A DNA stretch of 64,000 bases, from NCBI RefSeq assembly GCF_000721175.1, contig NZ_JOEZ01000010.1, forward strand, positions 107,683 to 171,682. The letters run 5' to 3'. Source of the DNA: Streptomyces anulatus (GTDB taxonomy: Bacteria; Actinomycetota; Actinomycetes; Streptomycetales; Streptomycetaceae). Below, piece by piece: positions 17,095 through 25,686 of the stretch. Numbering within the stretch: position 1 is the first letter of the stretch; each line of letters begins with the position of its first letter. Made by a program: the position numbers and the translations under genes. The notes below the pieces were generated by a model. That model did not search any database. It had not been told where the DNA came from and saw only the letters and a program-made list of their open reading frames with translations.

Positions 17095-18556
17095 GGAGGT
17101 GGGTCTCCTCGGGTTCTGTGTCGTGGAGGTGTCCGGCGGGGCCGGCGGTCGTCGGGACGGTCACCGGCTCCGGTGCGGACGCGTCACCCCGAAGGGGCTT
17201 GTCCTGGCCACGCCGGGCGGGCCCGACGACCGACGGGGGAACGTCCGTCGGGGCGGCCCGGCGGACCCAGAGCAGGGCTCCGGCCAGCACGGCCGTGGCG
17301 GCCAGCAGCCAGGGCAGGGGGCCCGGCGGGAGGATGCCGGCGGCCAGTCCGGCGCCGGCGGCGACCAGTTGCAGGGAGAGGGACTGGACGGAGAGGGCGG
17401 TGGCGCGGCCCGAGGCGTCGACCCGGCGGTGCAGCAGGTCGTTCTCGTTGGGGCCCGCCGCTCCGAGGCCGAGGTACACCAGCCCGAAGCCGGTGACGGC
17501 GAGGGCCGTGGCGAGGGGGCTCATCGAGTGCGCGGTGAGACCGAGCAGGGTCAGTCCCAGGGTCACCAGCCCGAGGCTCGCGAGCACGGCGCGCTCACCG
17601 CTTCCGGTGAACCGGGCTACGAGCGGGGCGAGTTGACTGCCGAGGGCGGAGCACAGGAATCCGGCGCAGGCGAGCCCCGCGAAGGCCAGGGCCCCGGATT
17701 CGGCAGACCCCATGAGGGCGGCGGCCCGGCCCGGGGTGAGCAGTTCGACGGCCGCGAGCGCGGCCCCGGCGGCGCTCGCGGTCAGCAGGATGCGCCGGAT
17801 CAGGGCGTCCCTGGCGCCGAGCCGGAGCCCGGCGGCGATGGCGACGGGCACTTGGCCCATGACCCGGCGCGGAGTGGTCGGGGGCCGGGGCGGTTCGGGC
17901 AGGGAGCTCAGCACGTAGAGCACGAAGACGACCTCGACCAGCGCGCCGAGCAGGGCGGGCACGGAGAGCGGGATCACGAGCCCTGCGGTCATGTCACCCA
18001 GCCACTCCCCCACTCCGGGGGCGAAGCCGAGCAGCCAGGGCAGCCCGCCGCCGAGCAGGGTGCCGAGCGCGAGGGCGGCCGACGTGGCGGAGCTGCCGCG
18101 CGCCAGTCCGGTACGCAGGTCGGCGTCGGGTCCCGCGTGGGCGTGGACGGTGTCGACGTACCAGGCTTCGGCGGGCCCGCTGGACAGGGCGCGGGCCAGG
18201 CCCATCAGGCCCATGCCGAGAGCGATGGCCCAGGCCGTCGCGCCGAGGCCGATGAGGGTGAAGGCGGTGAGGTTGAGCAGTCCGGCGACGGCCAGTACGG
18301 GGCGTCGTCCGATGACGTCGGACAGGCCGCCGGTGGGCAGTTCCATCGCGGCGGCCGTGAGGGAGTGCACGGCGTAGCAGCCGGCGATGGCGGCGAGGCC
18401 CATGCCCCGTTCGGTGAAGAGGAGCACCCCGGTCGCGATGGACATGCCGATGGGGAGCCAGAAGAGGAAGGAGACCGTGACGAACCGGCGGCGCGCGGTC
18501 GCGCCGTCCAGGCCGCGCCCGGTGGCGGCGGGGGCGGTGACCGGCCCGCCGGTCAT
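17078..18556 (-). CDS. MFS transporter
   Basis: 492 residues with 12 hydrophobic spans and the MFS loop 2-3 motif GGLSDVIGRRPVL. There is a long central loop with PPRPPTTPRRV and a Pro/His-rich hydrophilic tail of ~60 residues. The ATG overlaps the stop of the regulator gene upstream (TCATGA, 18553-18556), and its own end overlaps the PfkB gene by 17 bp. Substrate is open: the kinase suggests a sugar, whereas an ArsR-type repressor with an MFS is just as typical of efflux. Confidence 0.87.
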   Translation of the reverse strand: MTGGPVTAPAATGRGLDGATARRRFVTVSFLFWLPIGMSIATGVLLFTERGMGLAAIAGCYAVHSLTAAAMELPTGGLSDVIGRRPVLAVAGLLNLTAFTLIGLGATAWAIALGMGLMGLARALSSGPAEAWYVDTVHAHAGPDADLRTGLARGSSATSAALALGTLLGGGLPWLLGFAPGVGEWLGDMTAGLVIPLSVPALLGALVEVVFVLYVLSSLPEPPRPPTTPRRVMGQVPVAIAAGLRLGARDALIRRILLTASAAGAALAAVELLTPGRAAALMGSAESGALAFAGLACAGFLCSALGSQLAPLVARFTGSGERAVLASLGLVTLGLTLLGLTAHSMSPLATALAVTGFGLVYLGLGAAGPNENDLLHRRVDASGRATALSVQSLSLQLVAAGAGLAAGILPPGPLPWLLAATAVLAGALLWVRRAAPTDVPPSVVGPARRGQDKPLRGDASAPEPVTVPTTAGPAGHLHDTEPEETHLHARPT

Positions 18557-19230
18557 GAGGCGTCTCCGGCAGCGGCGGCTTCGGGGCCTCCGGCATCCGT
18601 CGCGTCGGGTCCGGCGGGGGCGTCCGCGCGGTCCTGACCGGCAACCGGGTCGGGAGCCAGCGGGAGTCCGGCGGTGAACAGCACGACCTGCTCGGCGCGG
18701 GGGTCGTCGGCATCGCGGGCGGTCAGCTCGTCCGTCTTCGCCTGGAACACCTCCCACAACTCTGCGAGCGACTCGGGGGTCAGTCGGGGCATGAAGTCGC
18801 TGACACCCGACGGCTCCTGCCACTCCTGACCCAGTCGGCCGCTCTCCAGGTCCGCCTCATGGCGGTCCAGGGACCGCTGGAGGTGCTCGATCTGGCGCCG
18901 GTGCAGAACGCTGAGGATCGTGCTGCCGCCGGGACTGCGGTGCATCGCCTCATTGCTCCACGAGGTCATGTCGTGCACGGCCCTCCAGCGCCGCTCCCGG
19001 CTGTCGCGGTGGTCGGCCTCGACGACGAACGCGTATTTGGCGAGCACCCGCAGGTGGTAGCTGGTGGAGGCCGAGGACTCCCCCGTCCTGACCGCGAGCT
19101 CGCTGGCGGTGGCCGGGCCGTGCTGCCGCAGCAGCCCTAGCAGGGTGAGGCGCAGGGGGTGGGTGAGGGCCTTGAGCGCGGCCCCGTCCTGCGCCGGATC
19201 GAGTACGCGACGACCGTCTTCGCTGTCCAT
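18553..19230 (-). CDS. ArsR-like winged-helix transcriptional regulator
   Basis: 225 residues from the ATG at 19230. The winged helix covers about residues 12-90: LKALTHPLRLTLLGLLRQHGPATASELA, then recognition helix GESSASTSYHLRVLAKYAFV. The C-terminal ~130 residues contain a helical segment (LHRRQIEHLQRSLDRHEADLE) and an Ala/Asp/Pro tail. No Cys metal site is visible. A TACGCT box 6 nt before the ATG suggests a leaderless transcript. An AT-rich imperfect palindrome overlaps where a -35 box would lie, so autoregulation is likely. Confidence 0.87.
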   Translation of the reverse strand: MDSEDGRRVLDPAQDGAALKALTHPLRLTLLGLLRQHGPATASELAVRTGESSASTSYHLRVLAKYAFVVEADHRDSRERRWRAVHDMTSWSNEAMHRSPGGSTILSVLHRRQIEHLQRSLDRHEADLESGRLGQEWQEPSGVSDFMPRLTPESLAELWEVFQAKTDELTARDADDPRAEQVVLFTAGLPLAPDPVAGQDRADAPAGPDATDAGGPEAAAAGDAS

Positions 19231-19260
19231 GACCGCAGCGTAGAACGACGGAGGAGCTTT

Positions 19261-19290
19261 CCCAAAGTATTTTTGCAGAATATTTTTGGG
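19261..19290. promoter_or_regulatory. AT-rich operator-like element before the ArsR-type gene
   Basis: CCCAAA and TTTGGG arms bracket two copies of TATTTTT within 30 bp, in a genome of about 72% GC. It lies 30-60 bp upstream of the regulator's ATG and overlaps the expected -35 region. Likely the regulator's own binding site. Confidence 0.55.
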
Positions 19291-19310
19291 GAATTCTGGG
19301 CAGCGGCGGT

Positions 19311-19880
19311 TCAGGAGCCGGCGGAAACCTCCCGCCGCGCCCGCAGGACCTCCACCACATCCCGGCACCAGTCCCGGTTGGCACGCTCGAAGTCCCGCCC
19401 CCGGCGACAGGTGAGATACGGGCCGACGCGCGGGCCGCGGAGCAGGAACTCCGCCTCGTCCAGCCCTCCGCGCATTCTGCGCAACTGCTCCTCGAACAGT
19501 GCGGCCTTGGCCTCGGCGAACGCGTAGCGCTCGGTGAGCCGCTCGATCACCACGTCGGCGTCGAGGTGGTCGGCCGCCTGGACCTGGACCAGCAGGTCCT
19601 CCCGGAGGAACGTGGGCTTGGCGGCGGCGGACACGAAGCTCTCCAGCTCGGCCAGCCCCTCGCCGGTGACGCGGAACAGCCGCTTGTTGGGACGCGCCTC
19701 CTGGACGACCTCGCGCCCCGCGACCAGGCCCTCCTTCTCCAGCCTGGCCAGCTCCGCGTAGACCTGCTGCGGCAGGGCATGCCAGAAGTTCGCGACGCCG
19801 GCCGCGAACGCCTTCGTGACCTGATAGCCGCTCAGCTCCTCGTCGAGCAGCGCCGCCAGCACCGCGTGGCGCAACGCCAT
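19311..19880 (-). CDS. PadR family transcriptional regulator
   Basis: 189 residues from an ATG with GGGAGG 7 nt ahead. The N-terminal winged helix (MALRHAVLAALLDEELSGYQVTKAF, then LPQQVYAELARLEKEGLV, then the RPNKRLFRVTGEGLAEL wing) is classic PadR. The C-terminal half is the Vir_act_alpha_C-type dimerisation domain (ERYAFAEAKAALFEEQLRRM). It diverges from the SnoaL-like gene across 147 bp that hold a 36-bp palindrome, the probable operator for both. Confidence 0.9.
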   Translation of the reverse strand: MALRHAVLAALLDEELSGYQVTKAFAAGVANFWHALPQQVYAELARLEKEGLVAGREVVQEARPNKRLFRVTGEGLAELESFVSAAAKPTFLREDLLVQVQAADHLDADVVIERLTERYAFAEAKAALFEEQLRRMRGGLDEAEFLLRGPRVGPYLTCRRGRDFERANRDWCRDVVEVLRARREVSAGS

Positions 19881-19949
19881 CGGACCGCCTCCCTCTCCGC
19901 CGCGTCCGGGCAGATCCTGTCCACCCCTGTCCGGAACACCGGCCTCATG

Positions 19950-19985
19950 ATAGTCATGAAACTGACTAGTCACTTTCATGACTAT
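19950..19985. promoter_or_regulatory. 36-bp palindromic operator for the PadR regulator
   Basis: Arms ATAGTCATGAAA (19950-19961) and TTTCATGACTAT (19974-19985) flank the core palindrome TGACTAGTCA (19963-19972). Only the symmetric pair at 19962/19973 breaks full symmetry. It is AT-rich and sits midway between the divergent PadR and SnoaL-like genes, overlapping both promoters. Confidence 0.8.
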
Positions 19986-20027
19986 GCAACGCGCCTCAGC
20001 GAGGACGCACCTCATCAAGGAGGACAC

Positions 20028-20453
20028 ATGACCACCGCAGTGGACCGCTTCCGCGCCGCAGTCGACAGCCGCGACCTCGGTGCCCTGGACGATCTGTTCA
20101 CCGAGGACATCCGGCTCTACAGCCCGGTGAAGTTCACGCCGTTCGAGGGCCGGCCGGCGGTGCTGGGCCTCTTCGGCGTCCTGCTGCGCACCTTCGAGGA
20201 CTTCCGTTACGTCGGTGAGTTCGCGGGCGCCTCGCAGACGAGCGCCGACGGGGCCGAGGCCCCGTCGGCGGTCCTGCTCTTCCGGGCGACGGTCGGCGGC
20301 CGGGAGATCCACGGCATCGACCTGCTGCACCTGGACGACGACGGCCGGATCAAGGAGTTCACCGTGATGGTCCGTCCGCAGTCCGCCGTCCAGGCGCTGG
20401 GCGAGGCGGTGCTCGCCGGCCTGGTCGCCGACGGTCTCGTCCCCGCCCCGTGA
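20028..20453 (+). CDS. SnoaL-like / NTF2-fold protein
   Basis: 141 residues; the ATG has AAGGAGG 4 nt ahead. The pattern AVDRFRAAVDSRDLGALDDLFTEDIRLYSPV, then FEGRPAVLGLF, then a beta-rich C-terminus (IHGIDLLHLDDDGRIKEFTVMVRPQSAV) fits the SnoaL/ketosteroid-isomerase-like fold. Members are enzymes or small-ligand binders; no catalytic assignment is possible. It is divergent from PadR and probably repressed by it. Confidence 0.83.
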   Translation: MTTAVDRFRAAVDSRDLGALDDLFTEDIRLYSPVKFTPFEGRPAVLGLFGVLLRTFEDFRYVGEFAGASQTSADGAEAPSAVLLFRATVGGREIHGIDLLHLDDDGRIKEFTVMVRPQSAVQALGEAVLAGLVADGLVPAP

Positions 20454-20478
20454 CAGCGCCGCTCAACAGCGCTCCGGC

Positions 20479-21351
20479 TCATCTCGCCCGCGCCGCCTCC
20501 AGGGCGTCCGCGACCAGGCCCAGGAACCGGGCGTGGTCGCGGGGCCCGTAGAGCGGCTCGGGGTTCCACGGGACGACGGGCGTCGGCACACCCCCGCTCC
20601 CCCGCAGCTCCTCCAGAGGGGTGGCGTGGGCGCGGATGTCGGTCAGGATCACCTCGGGGCGCAGCGCGAGCGTGTCGGAGCGGTCGAGCGTGGACCAGTT
20701 GGCCCCCGGCCCTTCGGCCGGTTCCACGACCTGGACGCCCAGTTCGGTGAGCACGCGCAGTTCGGGCCACATTCCGGGGCGTGCGACATGCGCCTGGTCC
20801 GGGCCGGCCGGGGAGAGGGCGAGCACCCGGGGCGCGTCGGCGGACGTGGCGGCGACGACGGAGCGCAGCCGCTCCCGGGCTGCGCCCAGGTCCTGGTCCG
20901 CGCCGGGCCGGTCCGTCGCGCCGAGCGAGCGGGCCAGTTCGGCGAACCGGTCGCCGATCTCACCGAACGTACGGGCCTGGCTGACGTCGAGGACGACCAC
21001 CGGAACCCGCTCCTCCAGGGGCTTGGCGGTCTCGGGGGCCAGCCCGTAGACATGGCCGCCGCCGTAGCTGACGGCCACCACGAGCTCCGGCCCGGTGCTC
21101 AGCAGTCGCCCGACGTCGAGGGCGGCGCCCGCACCGACGTACTCGACCTCGTCCAGCGGCAGCGTCCCGGTCTTCGCCGGGTCGGCGTCCGGTCCGTCGT
21201 GGTCGGAGCCGAAGATCCCCACCGGCCGGATCCCGAGGTCCCACAGCGTGGCCCCGGCCTGAACATAGGCCAGCACCCGCGCGGGCGGGCGAGGTGCCGT
21301 CGACTGCTGACCCCGGTCGTCGGAGAACCGCCATTCACTCTGCTCCGTCAC
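20479..21351 (-). CDS. ABC transporter substrate-binding protein (siderophore/vitamin B12 type)
   Basis: 290 residues from the GTG at 21351 (GTG 21360 is also possible). The helical-backbone periplasmic-binding fold is suggested by RVLAYVQAGATLWDLGIRPVGIFGS, LLSTGPELVVAVSYGG, VPVVVLDVSQARTFGEIGDRFAELARSLGA and LRPEVILTDIRAH. Notably it has no signal peptide or lipobox Cys, and no permease or ATPase gene adjoins. It may be cytosolic, mis-started, or an orphan. Its ligand is unknown. Confidence 0.8.
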   Translation of the reverse strand: MTEQSEWRFSDDRGQQSTAPRPPARVLAYVQAGATLWDLGIRPVGIFGSDHDGPDADPAKTGTLPLDEVEYVGAGAALDVGRLLSTGPELVVAVSYGGGHVYGLAPETAKPLEERVPVVVLDVSQARTFGEIGDRFAELARSLGATDRPGADQDLGAARERLRSVVAATSADAPRVLALSPAGPDQAHVARPGMWPELRVLTELGVQVVEPAEGPGANWSTLDRSDTLALRPEVILTDIRAHATPLEELRGSGGVPTPVVPWNPEPLYGPRDHARFLGLVADALEAARAR

Positions 21352-21576
21352 GCCACACACGCCCCTCTGCCGCCGACTGCCGTTCCGATCGTGCGAGTTC
21401 GCACACGTGTACCTGCCCACCTCCTCGGCCCCACACCCCTCTGGCCAGGGAACGAACAGCCGCCGACCGGGTTCGGCCACGATGGGCGGCCCACCTCACC
21501 GAATGTTGGAAATGAGGCACCCTCAGCCATCGGGCAGCGCCCTGGGCCGGCCCCTTCCGGACGGAGCCAACTCCCC

Positions 21577-22352
21577 ATGCGCGCGACCCTTCTGAAGGCA
21601 GCCCAGCCGTCGGCATCGGTGCGTCGCTCTGTGCGGCCTCGGCGGACGCGCCGGCCACGGCCGGGGCCACGGCTCGTACGGCGGCGAGGGCGCCGCGGTG
21701 CCCCGTGGTCGACGTACTGGCCGTCTACACCCGAAGGCCGCGAAGCGGGTCGGCGGCGAGCGGGCTCTGCGGCATCATCCGCGTCGTCCACCCGTACACG
21801 GCGACCGGTTACGGGGGCTCCGAGGAGTTCCGCGCGGCGCACACCACCCTGAAGAACCATACGGCGGGGCTCGGACGGCAGGTGCATGAACAGCGGGCGC
21901 GGTACGGCGCCGACCTCGTCACGCTCCTCGTGGACCGGCCGGAGCGGGGCGGCGGCACGGCGGACTACACGCCGGCGCTCGACAGTTCCACGGACGAGTA
22001 CGCCTACGCGGTCGTCGACGTCGACGGCATCGACCTGGATTCGGCGAGCCACGAGATCGGCCACAACCCGGGCCTGGCCCATGACCGCACGACGCCGGCG
22101 GGCAACGCGGACGGCTCGATGAGCGTGAGCCGGACCAGGCCGTACAACACCGGCTGGATCACCGAGGACGGCAAGCACTACACGATCATGGCGTACCGCT
22201 CCGCGTGCGGGGACCGCTGCCGGCGGATCAGCCGGTTCTCCGGTGCGACGGCGACCTGGAAGGGCCTCCGGTTGGGCGACGCGGACAACGACGGCGTCCG
22301 GGTGCTGCGCGAGACCATGCCGATCGTCGCCGGATACCGCGACCAGGGCTGA
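21577..22352 (+). pseudogene. frameshifted reprolysin-like zinc metalloprotease
   Basis: The 3' frame carries the metzincin zinc motif ASHEIGHNPGLAHD (HExGHNxGxxHD) and downstream YTIMAYRSAC with the Met-turn. Upstream the homology is split. The ATG at 21577 opens a signal-like start in one frame. AVGIGASLCAASADAP and VVDVLAVYT are in a second frame. PKAAKRVGGERAL, which should follow, is in a third, after which the second frame resumes. At least two indels are needed, so an intact secreted protease is unlikely. The 215-codon open part from the GTG at 21705 lacks the secretion signal. Confidence 0.65.
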
Positions 22353-22393
22353 ACCGGCCGCGGGGACGCCCCGCCGTCAGAGGCAGGGGCGCG

Positions 22394-22984
22394 TCACCCG
22401 TTACGGGCGCGCGCGCCGTCCAGCGTCAGGTCCACGATCCGGCGCGCGAGCCCCTCGTCCAGCGGCGCCCCGGTCAGCAGGACCCGCGCGAACAGCGGCC
22501 CCGCCAGGGTCTCGGCCACCAGCCGGGCATCAGTGTCCGGGGCCAGCTCGCCGCGCTCGACACCGCGCCGCACGATCTGCTCGCCGCGCTCCAGCCGGGC
22601 GTCCCAGTACGGGAGGCGCTCCGCCTCGACGGCCCCCGCGTCGGGGGAGGCGCCGAGGTGGAGCAGGGCCGCTCCCTGCGGCGAGGCGAGGTAGTCGGAG
22701 ACCGCCGACATCAGCTGGGTCAGGTCCTGGCGCACGTCCCCCGTGTCGGGCGCGGGCAGCGCGTCGTCGGCGTGCGAGCCGAGGGCGTCGAGCAGCAGGT
22801 TCTCGCGGGTCTTCCACCGTCGGTACACGGAGGTCTCGTGCACCCCGGCCGCCCGGGCGACCGCCGCGACCGTGGTGCCGGTGAGTCCTTCCGATGTGAG
22901 CAGGTCGACGGTGGCCGCCAGGACGGCCTGCCGCATGCGTTCGCCCCTGCGGCGCAGCGGCGCGGGGCTCTTCTCGGTGGTCAC
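22394..22984 (-). CDS. TetR family transcriptional regulator
   Basis: 196 residues from the GTG at 22984; no Shine-Dalgarno is seen, and TACGGT lies 6 nt before it, so the message may be leaderless. The TetR DNA-binding domain is at residues ~15-60: MRQAVLAATVDLLTSEGLTGTTVAAVARAAGVHETSVYRRWKTRENLLL. The ligand domain is of the TetR_C type with a typical QGAALLHLG helix. It is divergent from the dehydrogenase gene across a large shared dyad, its likely operator. Confidence 0.9.
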   Translation of the reverse strand: MTTEKSPAPLRRRGERMRQAVLAATVDLLTSEGLTGTTVAAVARAAGVHETSVYRRWKTRENLLLDALGSHADDALPAPDTGDVRQDLTQLMSAVSDYLASPQGAALLHLGASPDAGAVEAERLPYWDARLERGEQIVRRGVERGELAPDTDARLVAETLAGPLFARVLLTGAPLDEGLARRIVDLTLDGARARNG

Positions 22985-22994
22985 CTGCGAACCG

Positions 22995-23060
22995 TATCGC
23001 AGGGCTACTTGCTTTACAGGAAGGACCGGCTTACGTTTCAAAGCAAGGCGACTTGCGATA
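22995..23060. promoter_or_regulatory. large interrupted dyad between tetR and the dehydrogenase
   Basis: TATCGCA (22995-23001) with CTTGCTTT (23008-23015) on the left is mirrored by AAAGCAAG (23040-23047) with TGCGATA (23054-23060) on the right. Both arm pairs share the centre 23027.5, where CCGG lies, and the 21-bp half-sites match at 17 positions. Two spaced TetR dimers binding cooperatively would fit. It covers the intergenic promoters. Confidence 0.7.
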
Positions 23061-23090
23061 GGCCGCCGATCCGAACGTTAGGGACCCGTC

Positions 23091-24101
23091 ATGGAACGCA
23101 TGCGCGCCGCGCGTCTGCACCTCCCCAGCCGCACGCTCACCGTCGAGGAGGTGGACAGGCCCGTGCCCGGCCCCGGCGAGGTGCTGGTGAAGGTCGAGGC
23201 GGCGGGGGTGTGCCTCTCCGATGTGCACCTCGTCGACGGCACCCTGAGCCCGATGTACCTGGAGGGGGACACGGTCACCCTGGGCCACGAGGTGGCCGGG
23301 ACCGTGACGGAGCCGGGGCCGGACGTCGAGGGCTGGGCGGTCGGTGACCGCGTGGTCCTCCAGGCCGGCGAGACGCGCCGGGGCCGGACGTACACCCGGG
23401 GCGTCGACTACGACGGCGGCTGGGCCGAGTACGCCCTCGCCGCCGCGTCCACCCTCGTCGCCCTGCCCGACTCGCTGCCCTTCGAACAGGCGGCGATCAT
23501 CCCGGACGCGGTCTCGACACCCTGGGCGGCGGTGACCGCCACCGGTGATGTGCGGGCGGCGGAGGCGGTGGGGGTCTGGGGCGCGGGCGGGCTCGGCGCG
23601 CACGCCGTGCAGCTGCTGCGGGCGGTCGGCGCGCACCCCGTCGTCGCGGTGGACCCGGCCCCGGCGGCCCGGCGGCGGGCGCTGGAGTTCGGGGCCGACC
23701 TGGCGCTGGACCCTGCCGATCCGCGGTTCCGCGAGAAGGTGCTCGGGGCGACGGGCGGCGTGGGTCTGCAGGCCGCGTTCGACTTCGCCGGGGTCCCGCC
23801 GGTCCGCGAACAGGCGCTGACCACGCTGGCCCCGAAGGGGCGGCTGGTGCTGGTGGGACTCACCGACCAGCCGCTGACGGTCACCCACGGCACTCTGTTC
23901 AGCTATCGCCAGCAACGGATCCTGGGCCACTACGGCTCGGAGGGACACCATGTGGCGCAGCTCGTCCGGCTCGCCGAGGGCGGCCGGCTGGACTTCTCCC
24001 GGTCGATCACCGAGGTGCTGACCCTGGACGACGCGGCGTCGGCGGTGCGGCGGATGGAGACCAAGGAGGGCGACCCGGTCAGGATCGTTCTGCGGCCGTG
24101 A
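23091..24101 (+). CDS. zinc-binding medium-chain alcohol dehydrogenase-like protein
   Basis: 336 residues of the MDR superfamily. The catalytic zinc ligands are in GVCLSDVHLVDG and GHEVAGTVTEPG, and the Rossmann motif is VGVWGAGGLGAHAVQLL. The four-Cys structural zinc loop of classical ADHs is replaced by ETRRGRTYTRGVDYDGGW. The substrate is not known. Divergent from tetR, so probably derepressed by a ligand or toxic aldehyde/quinone. The last 23 bp overlap the convergent BrkB-like gene. Confidence 0.9.
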   Translation: MERMRAARLHLPSRTLTVEEVDRPVPGPGEVLVKVEAAGVCLSDVHLVDGTLSPMYLEGDTVTLGHEVAGTVTEPGPDVEGWAVGDRVVLQAGETRRGRTYTRGVDYDGGWAEYALAAASTLVALPDSLPFEQAAIIPDAVSTPWAAVTATGDVRAAEAVGVWGAGGLGAHAVQLLRAVGAHPVVAVDPAPAARRRALEFGADLALDPADPRFREKVLGATGGVGLQAAFDFAGVPPVREQALTTLAPKGRLVLVGLTDQPLTVTHGTLFSYRQQRILGHYGSEGHHVAQLVRLAEGGRLDFSRSITEVLTLDDAASAVRRMETKEGDPVRIVLRP

Positions 24102-25146
24102 CGGACGCGTCTCCCGCAACCGTCGCCGGCTCGTCCGAAGGGGCCGTCCCGGGCTCGCCCGCGGCGGTGCCGGGTTCCCGTGCCGGCTCACGCCGGTCCA
24201 GCTCGACGTTGAACTGGGCGCCGGCCAGCAGGGAGAGGTTGGCGAACCAGACCCAGATGAGGAAGACGACGAGCCCGGCGAGCGACCCGTACAGCCTGCT
24301 GTAGCTGCCGATCCGGGTCGCGTACAGCGCGAATCCCGCCGAGGCCGCCAGCCACAGGAACGCGGCCAGCACCCCGCCGGGCAGGCCCCTGCGGATGCCG
24401 CGAGCCGAGCGGGGTCCGCTGCGGAAGAGCACCAGGATCAGGCAGGCGACGAGACAGAGCAGCAGCGGCCACTTCAGGACTGCCCAGAAGGTCTCCCCGG
24501 CATGGGGCAGTCCCAGCCGGCGGCCCAGCCAGCGCGCCAGCGGGCCGGTCAGGACCAGCGCGAAGGCGCTGGTCATCAGCAGGACGAGCAGGCCGATCGC
24601 CGACGCGACGATGATGTGAGCCCTGCGCAGCGCCGGGCGGGTGTCCCGCACGTCGTGCATGGCGTGCATCGCCCTCCGGAACACCGCCAGGTAGCTGCAC
24701 GCGGACCACACGGCGCTCACACTGCCGGTCGCCACGAGCACCCAGACGGCGGTGCGCTGCTCGGTCGCGGCCTCCAGCGGACGGCGCAGCGCCTCGCCGG
24801 ATTCGGCGGGGGCGAAGGAGGTGATGTCGGCGATCAGGGCGCCGGTCGCGTCGGGGTTGGCCAGTCCGATCACGGACACGGTGACCAGGAGCGCCGGGAG
24901 CAGGGAGAGGATGGCGTAGTACGTCAGGGCGGCGGCCCAGTCGGTGACGTCGTCGTTCCACAGCGAGACCGGCGTGCGGCGCAGGGCCGTGCGCCAGCGG
25001 CGGGGCTGCGCGCTGCGTCCGGCGGCGGGGGCGGGGCTGTCCGCGGCGGACGCGGTCTGGGTGGGCAAGCTGGCACTCCGGGGACGTGGGCGGACGCTGC
25101 GGGCGGCGTGTCCTGTCCGTTCCCGGACGTGCCGACTCCACTCCAT
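24079..25146 (-). CDS. YihY/BrkB family inner-membrane protein
   Basis: 355 residues. After a basic, disordered N-terminal ~55 residues come about six membrane spans with YihY/BrkB signatures: DWAAALTYYAILSLLPALLV, GSVSAVWSACSYLAVFRRAMHAMHDV, and LYGSLAGLVVFLIWVWFANLSLLAGAQFN. The C-terminal tail repeats Pro-Gly-Thr-Ala-type motifs (EPGTAAGEPGTAPSDEPATV). The once-used label ribonuclease BN is wrong for this family; its function is unknown. Confidence 0.88.
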   Translation of the reverse strand: MEWSRHVRERTGHAARSVRPRPRSASLPTQTASAADSPAPAAGRSAQPRRWRTALRRTPVSLWNDDVTDWAAALTYYAILSLLPALLVTVSVIGLANPDATGALIADITSFAPAESGEALRRPLEAATEQRTAVWVLVATGSVSAVWSACSYLAVFRRAMHAMHDVRDTRPALRRAHIIVASAIGLLVLLMTSAFALVLTGPLARWLGRRLGLPHAGETFWAVLKWPLLLCLVACLILVLFRSGPRSARGIRRGLPGGVLAAFLWLAASAGFALYATRIGSYSRLYGSLAGLVVFLIWVWFANLSLLAGAQFNVELDRREPAREPGTAAGEPGTAPSDEPATVAGDASVTAAERS

Positions 25147-25238
25147 CCTCTCCTGCCACGTCGCGGCCGGGGCACACCCCTTCGCGGTCGGCGGTCCCCG
25201 CGCGCTGCCGGCGGTCAGCCGTGCGCGGACGGCCGTGA

Positions 25239-25556
25239 TCAGTCGTTGACGGCCGTGAGCAGGACCACGGCGTCCTGGAGCGCCAGCAGCCCGTGCCGTT
25301 CCGGCGGGATCGGGTGCAGGGTCCCGGCCGGCAGTTCGGCGTCGCCGGAGGCGGCGGTGAGGCGGACGCTGCCGCGCAGCACGAGGAGCGAGGCGGCGGG
25401 CGGTGCGTTGTGCTCGTCGAGCGCCGTCCCCTCGGTGAGGGCGATCACCGTCTGCCGCAAGGGGGGCTGCTGGAGCAGGAGGTGGGCGCTGCGGCCGTGC
25501 GCGGCGGCGCGGGCCGCGGTCAGGTGTTCCTCGGCGAGTGCGTTGAGGTCGTCCAT
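25239..25556 (-). CDS. small cupin-domain protein
   Basis: 105 residues from the ATG at 25556. One cupin barrel is visible: GRSAHLLLQQPPLRQTVIALTEGTALDEHNAPPAASLLVLRGSVRL, then AGTLHPIPPERHGLLALQDAVVLLTAV. The His of EHNAPP and RHGL could be metal ligands, but the motif is reduced. Such LuxR-linked cupins often sense or sequester small ligands; no partner is adjacent. Confidence 0.78.
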   Translation of the reverse strand: MDDLNALAEEHLTAARAAAHGRSAHLLLQQPPLRQTVIALTEGTALDEHNAPPAASLLVLRGSVRLTAASGDAELPAGTLHPIPPERHGLLALQDAVVLLTAVND

Positions 25557-25600
25557 GTGCCCACTGTGCCGCAGCCGTGGCGGCGCCGCGATCCGCGCGC

Positions 25601-25686
25601 TCAGCGGGCCTCCTTCGCGGAGGAGCCCCGTACCACCAGCTCCGGCTCGGACAGCAGCTCGTCCGGAGGGACCGATCCGCCCTGGA
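25601..25686 (-). pseudogene. C-terminal remnant of a LacI-type regulator
   Basis: On the minus strand about 28 codons end in PDELLSEPELVVRGSSAKEAR then TGA. The phrase PELVVRGSS is the standard C-terminal end of LacI-family repressors. No upstream part of the gene remains before the subtilase. It is thus a relic whose 5' part has been deleted. Confidence 0.5.
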
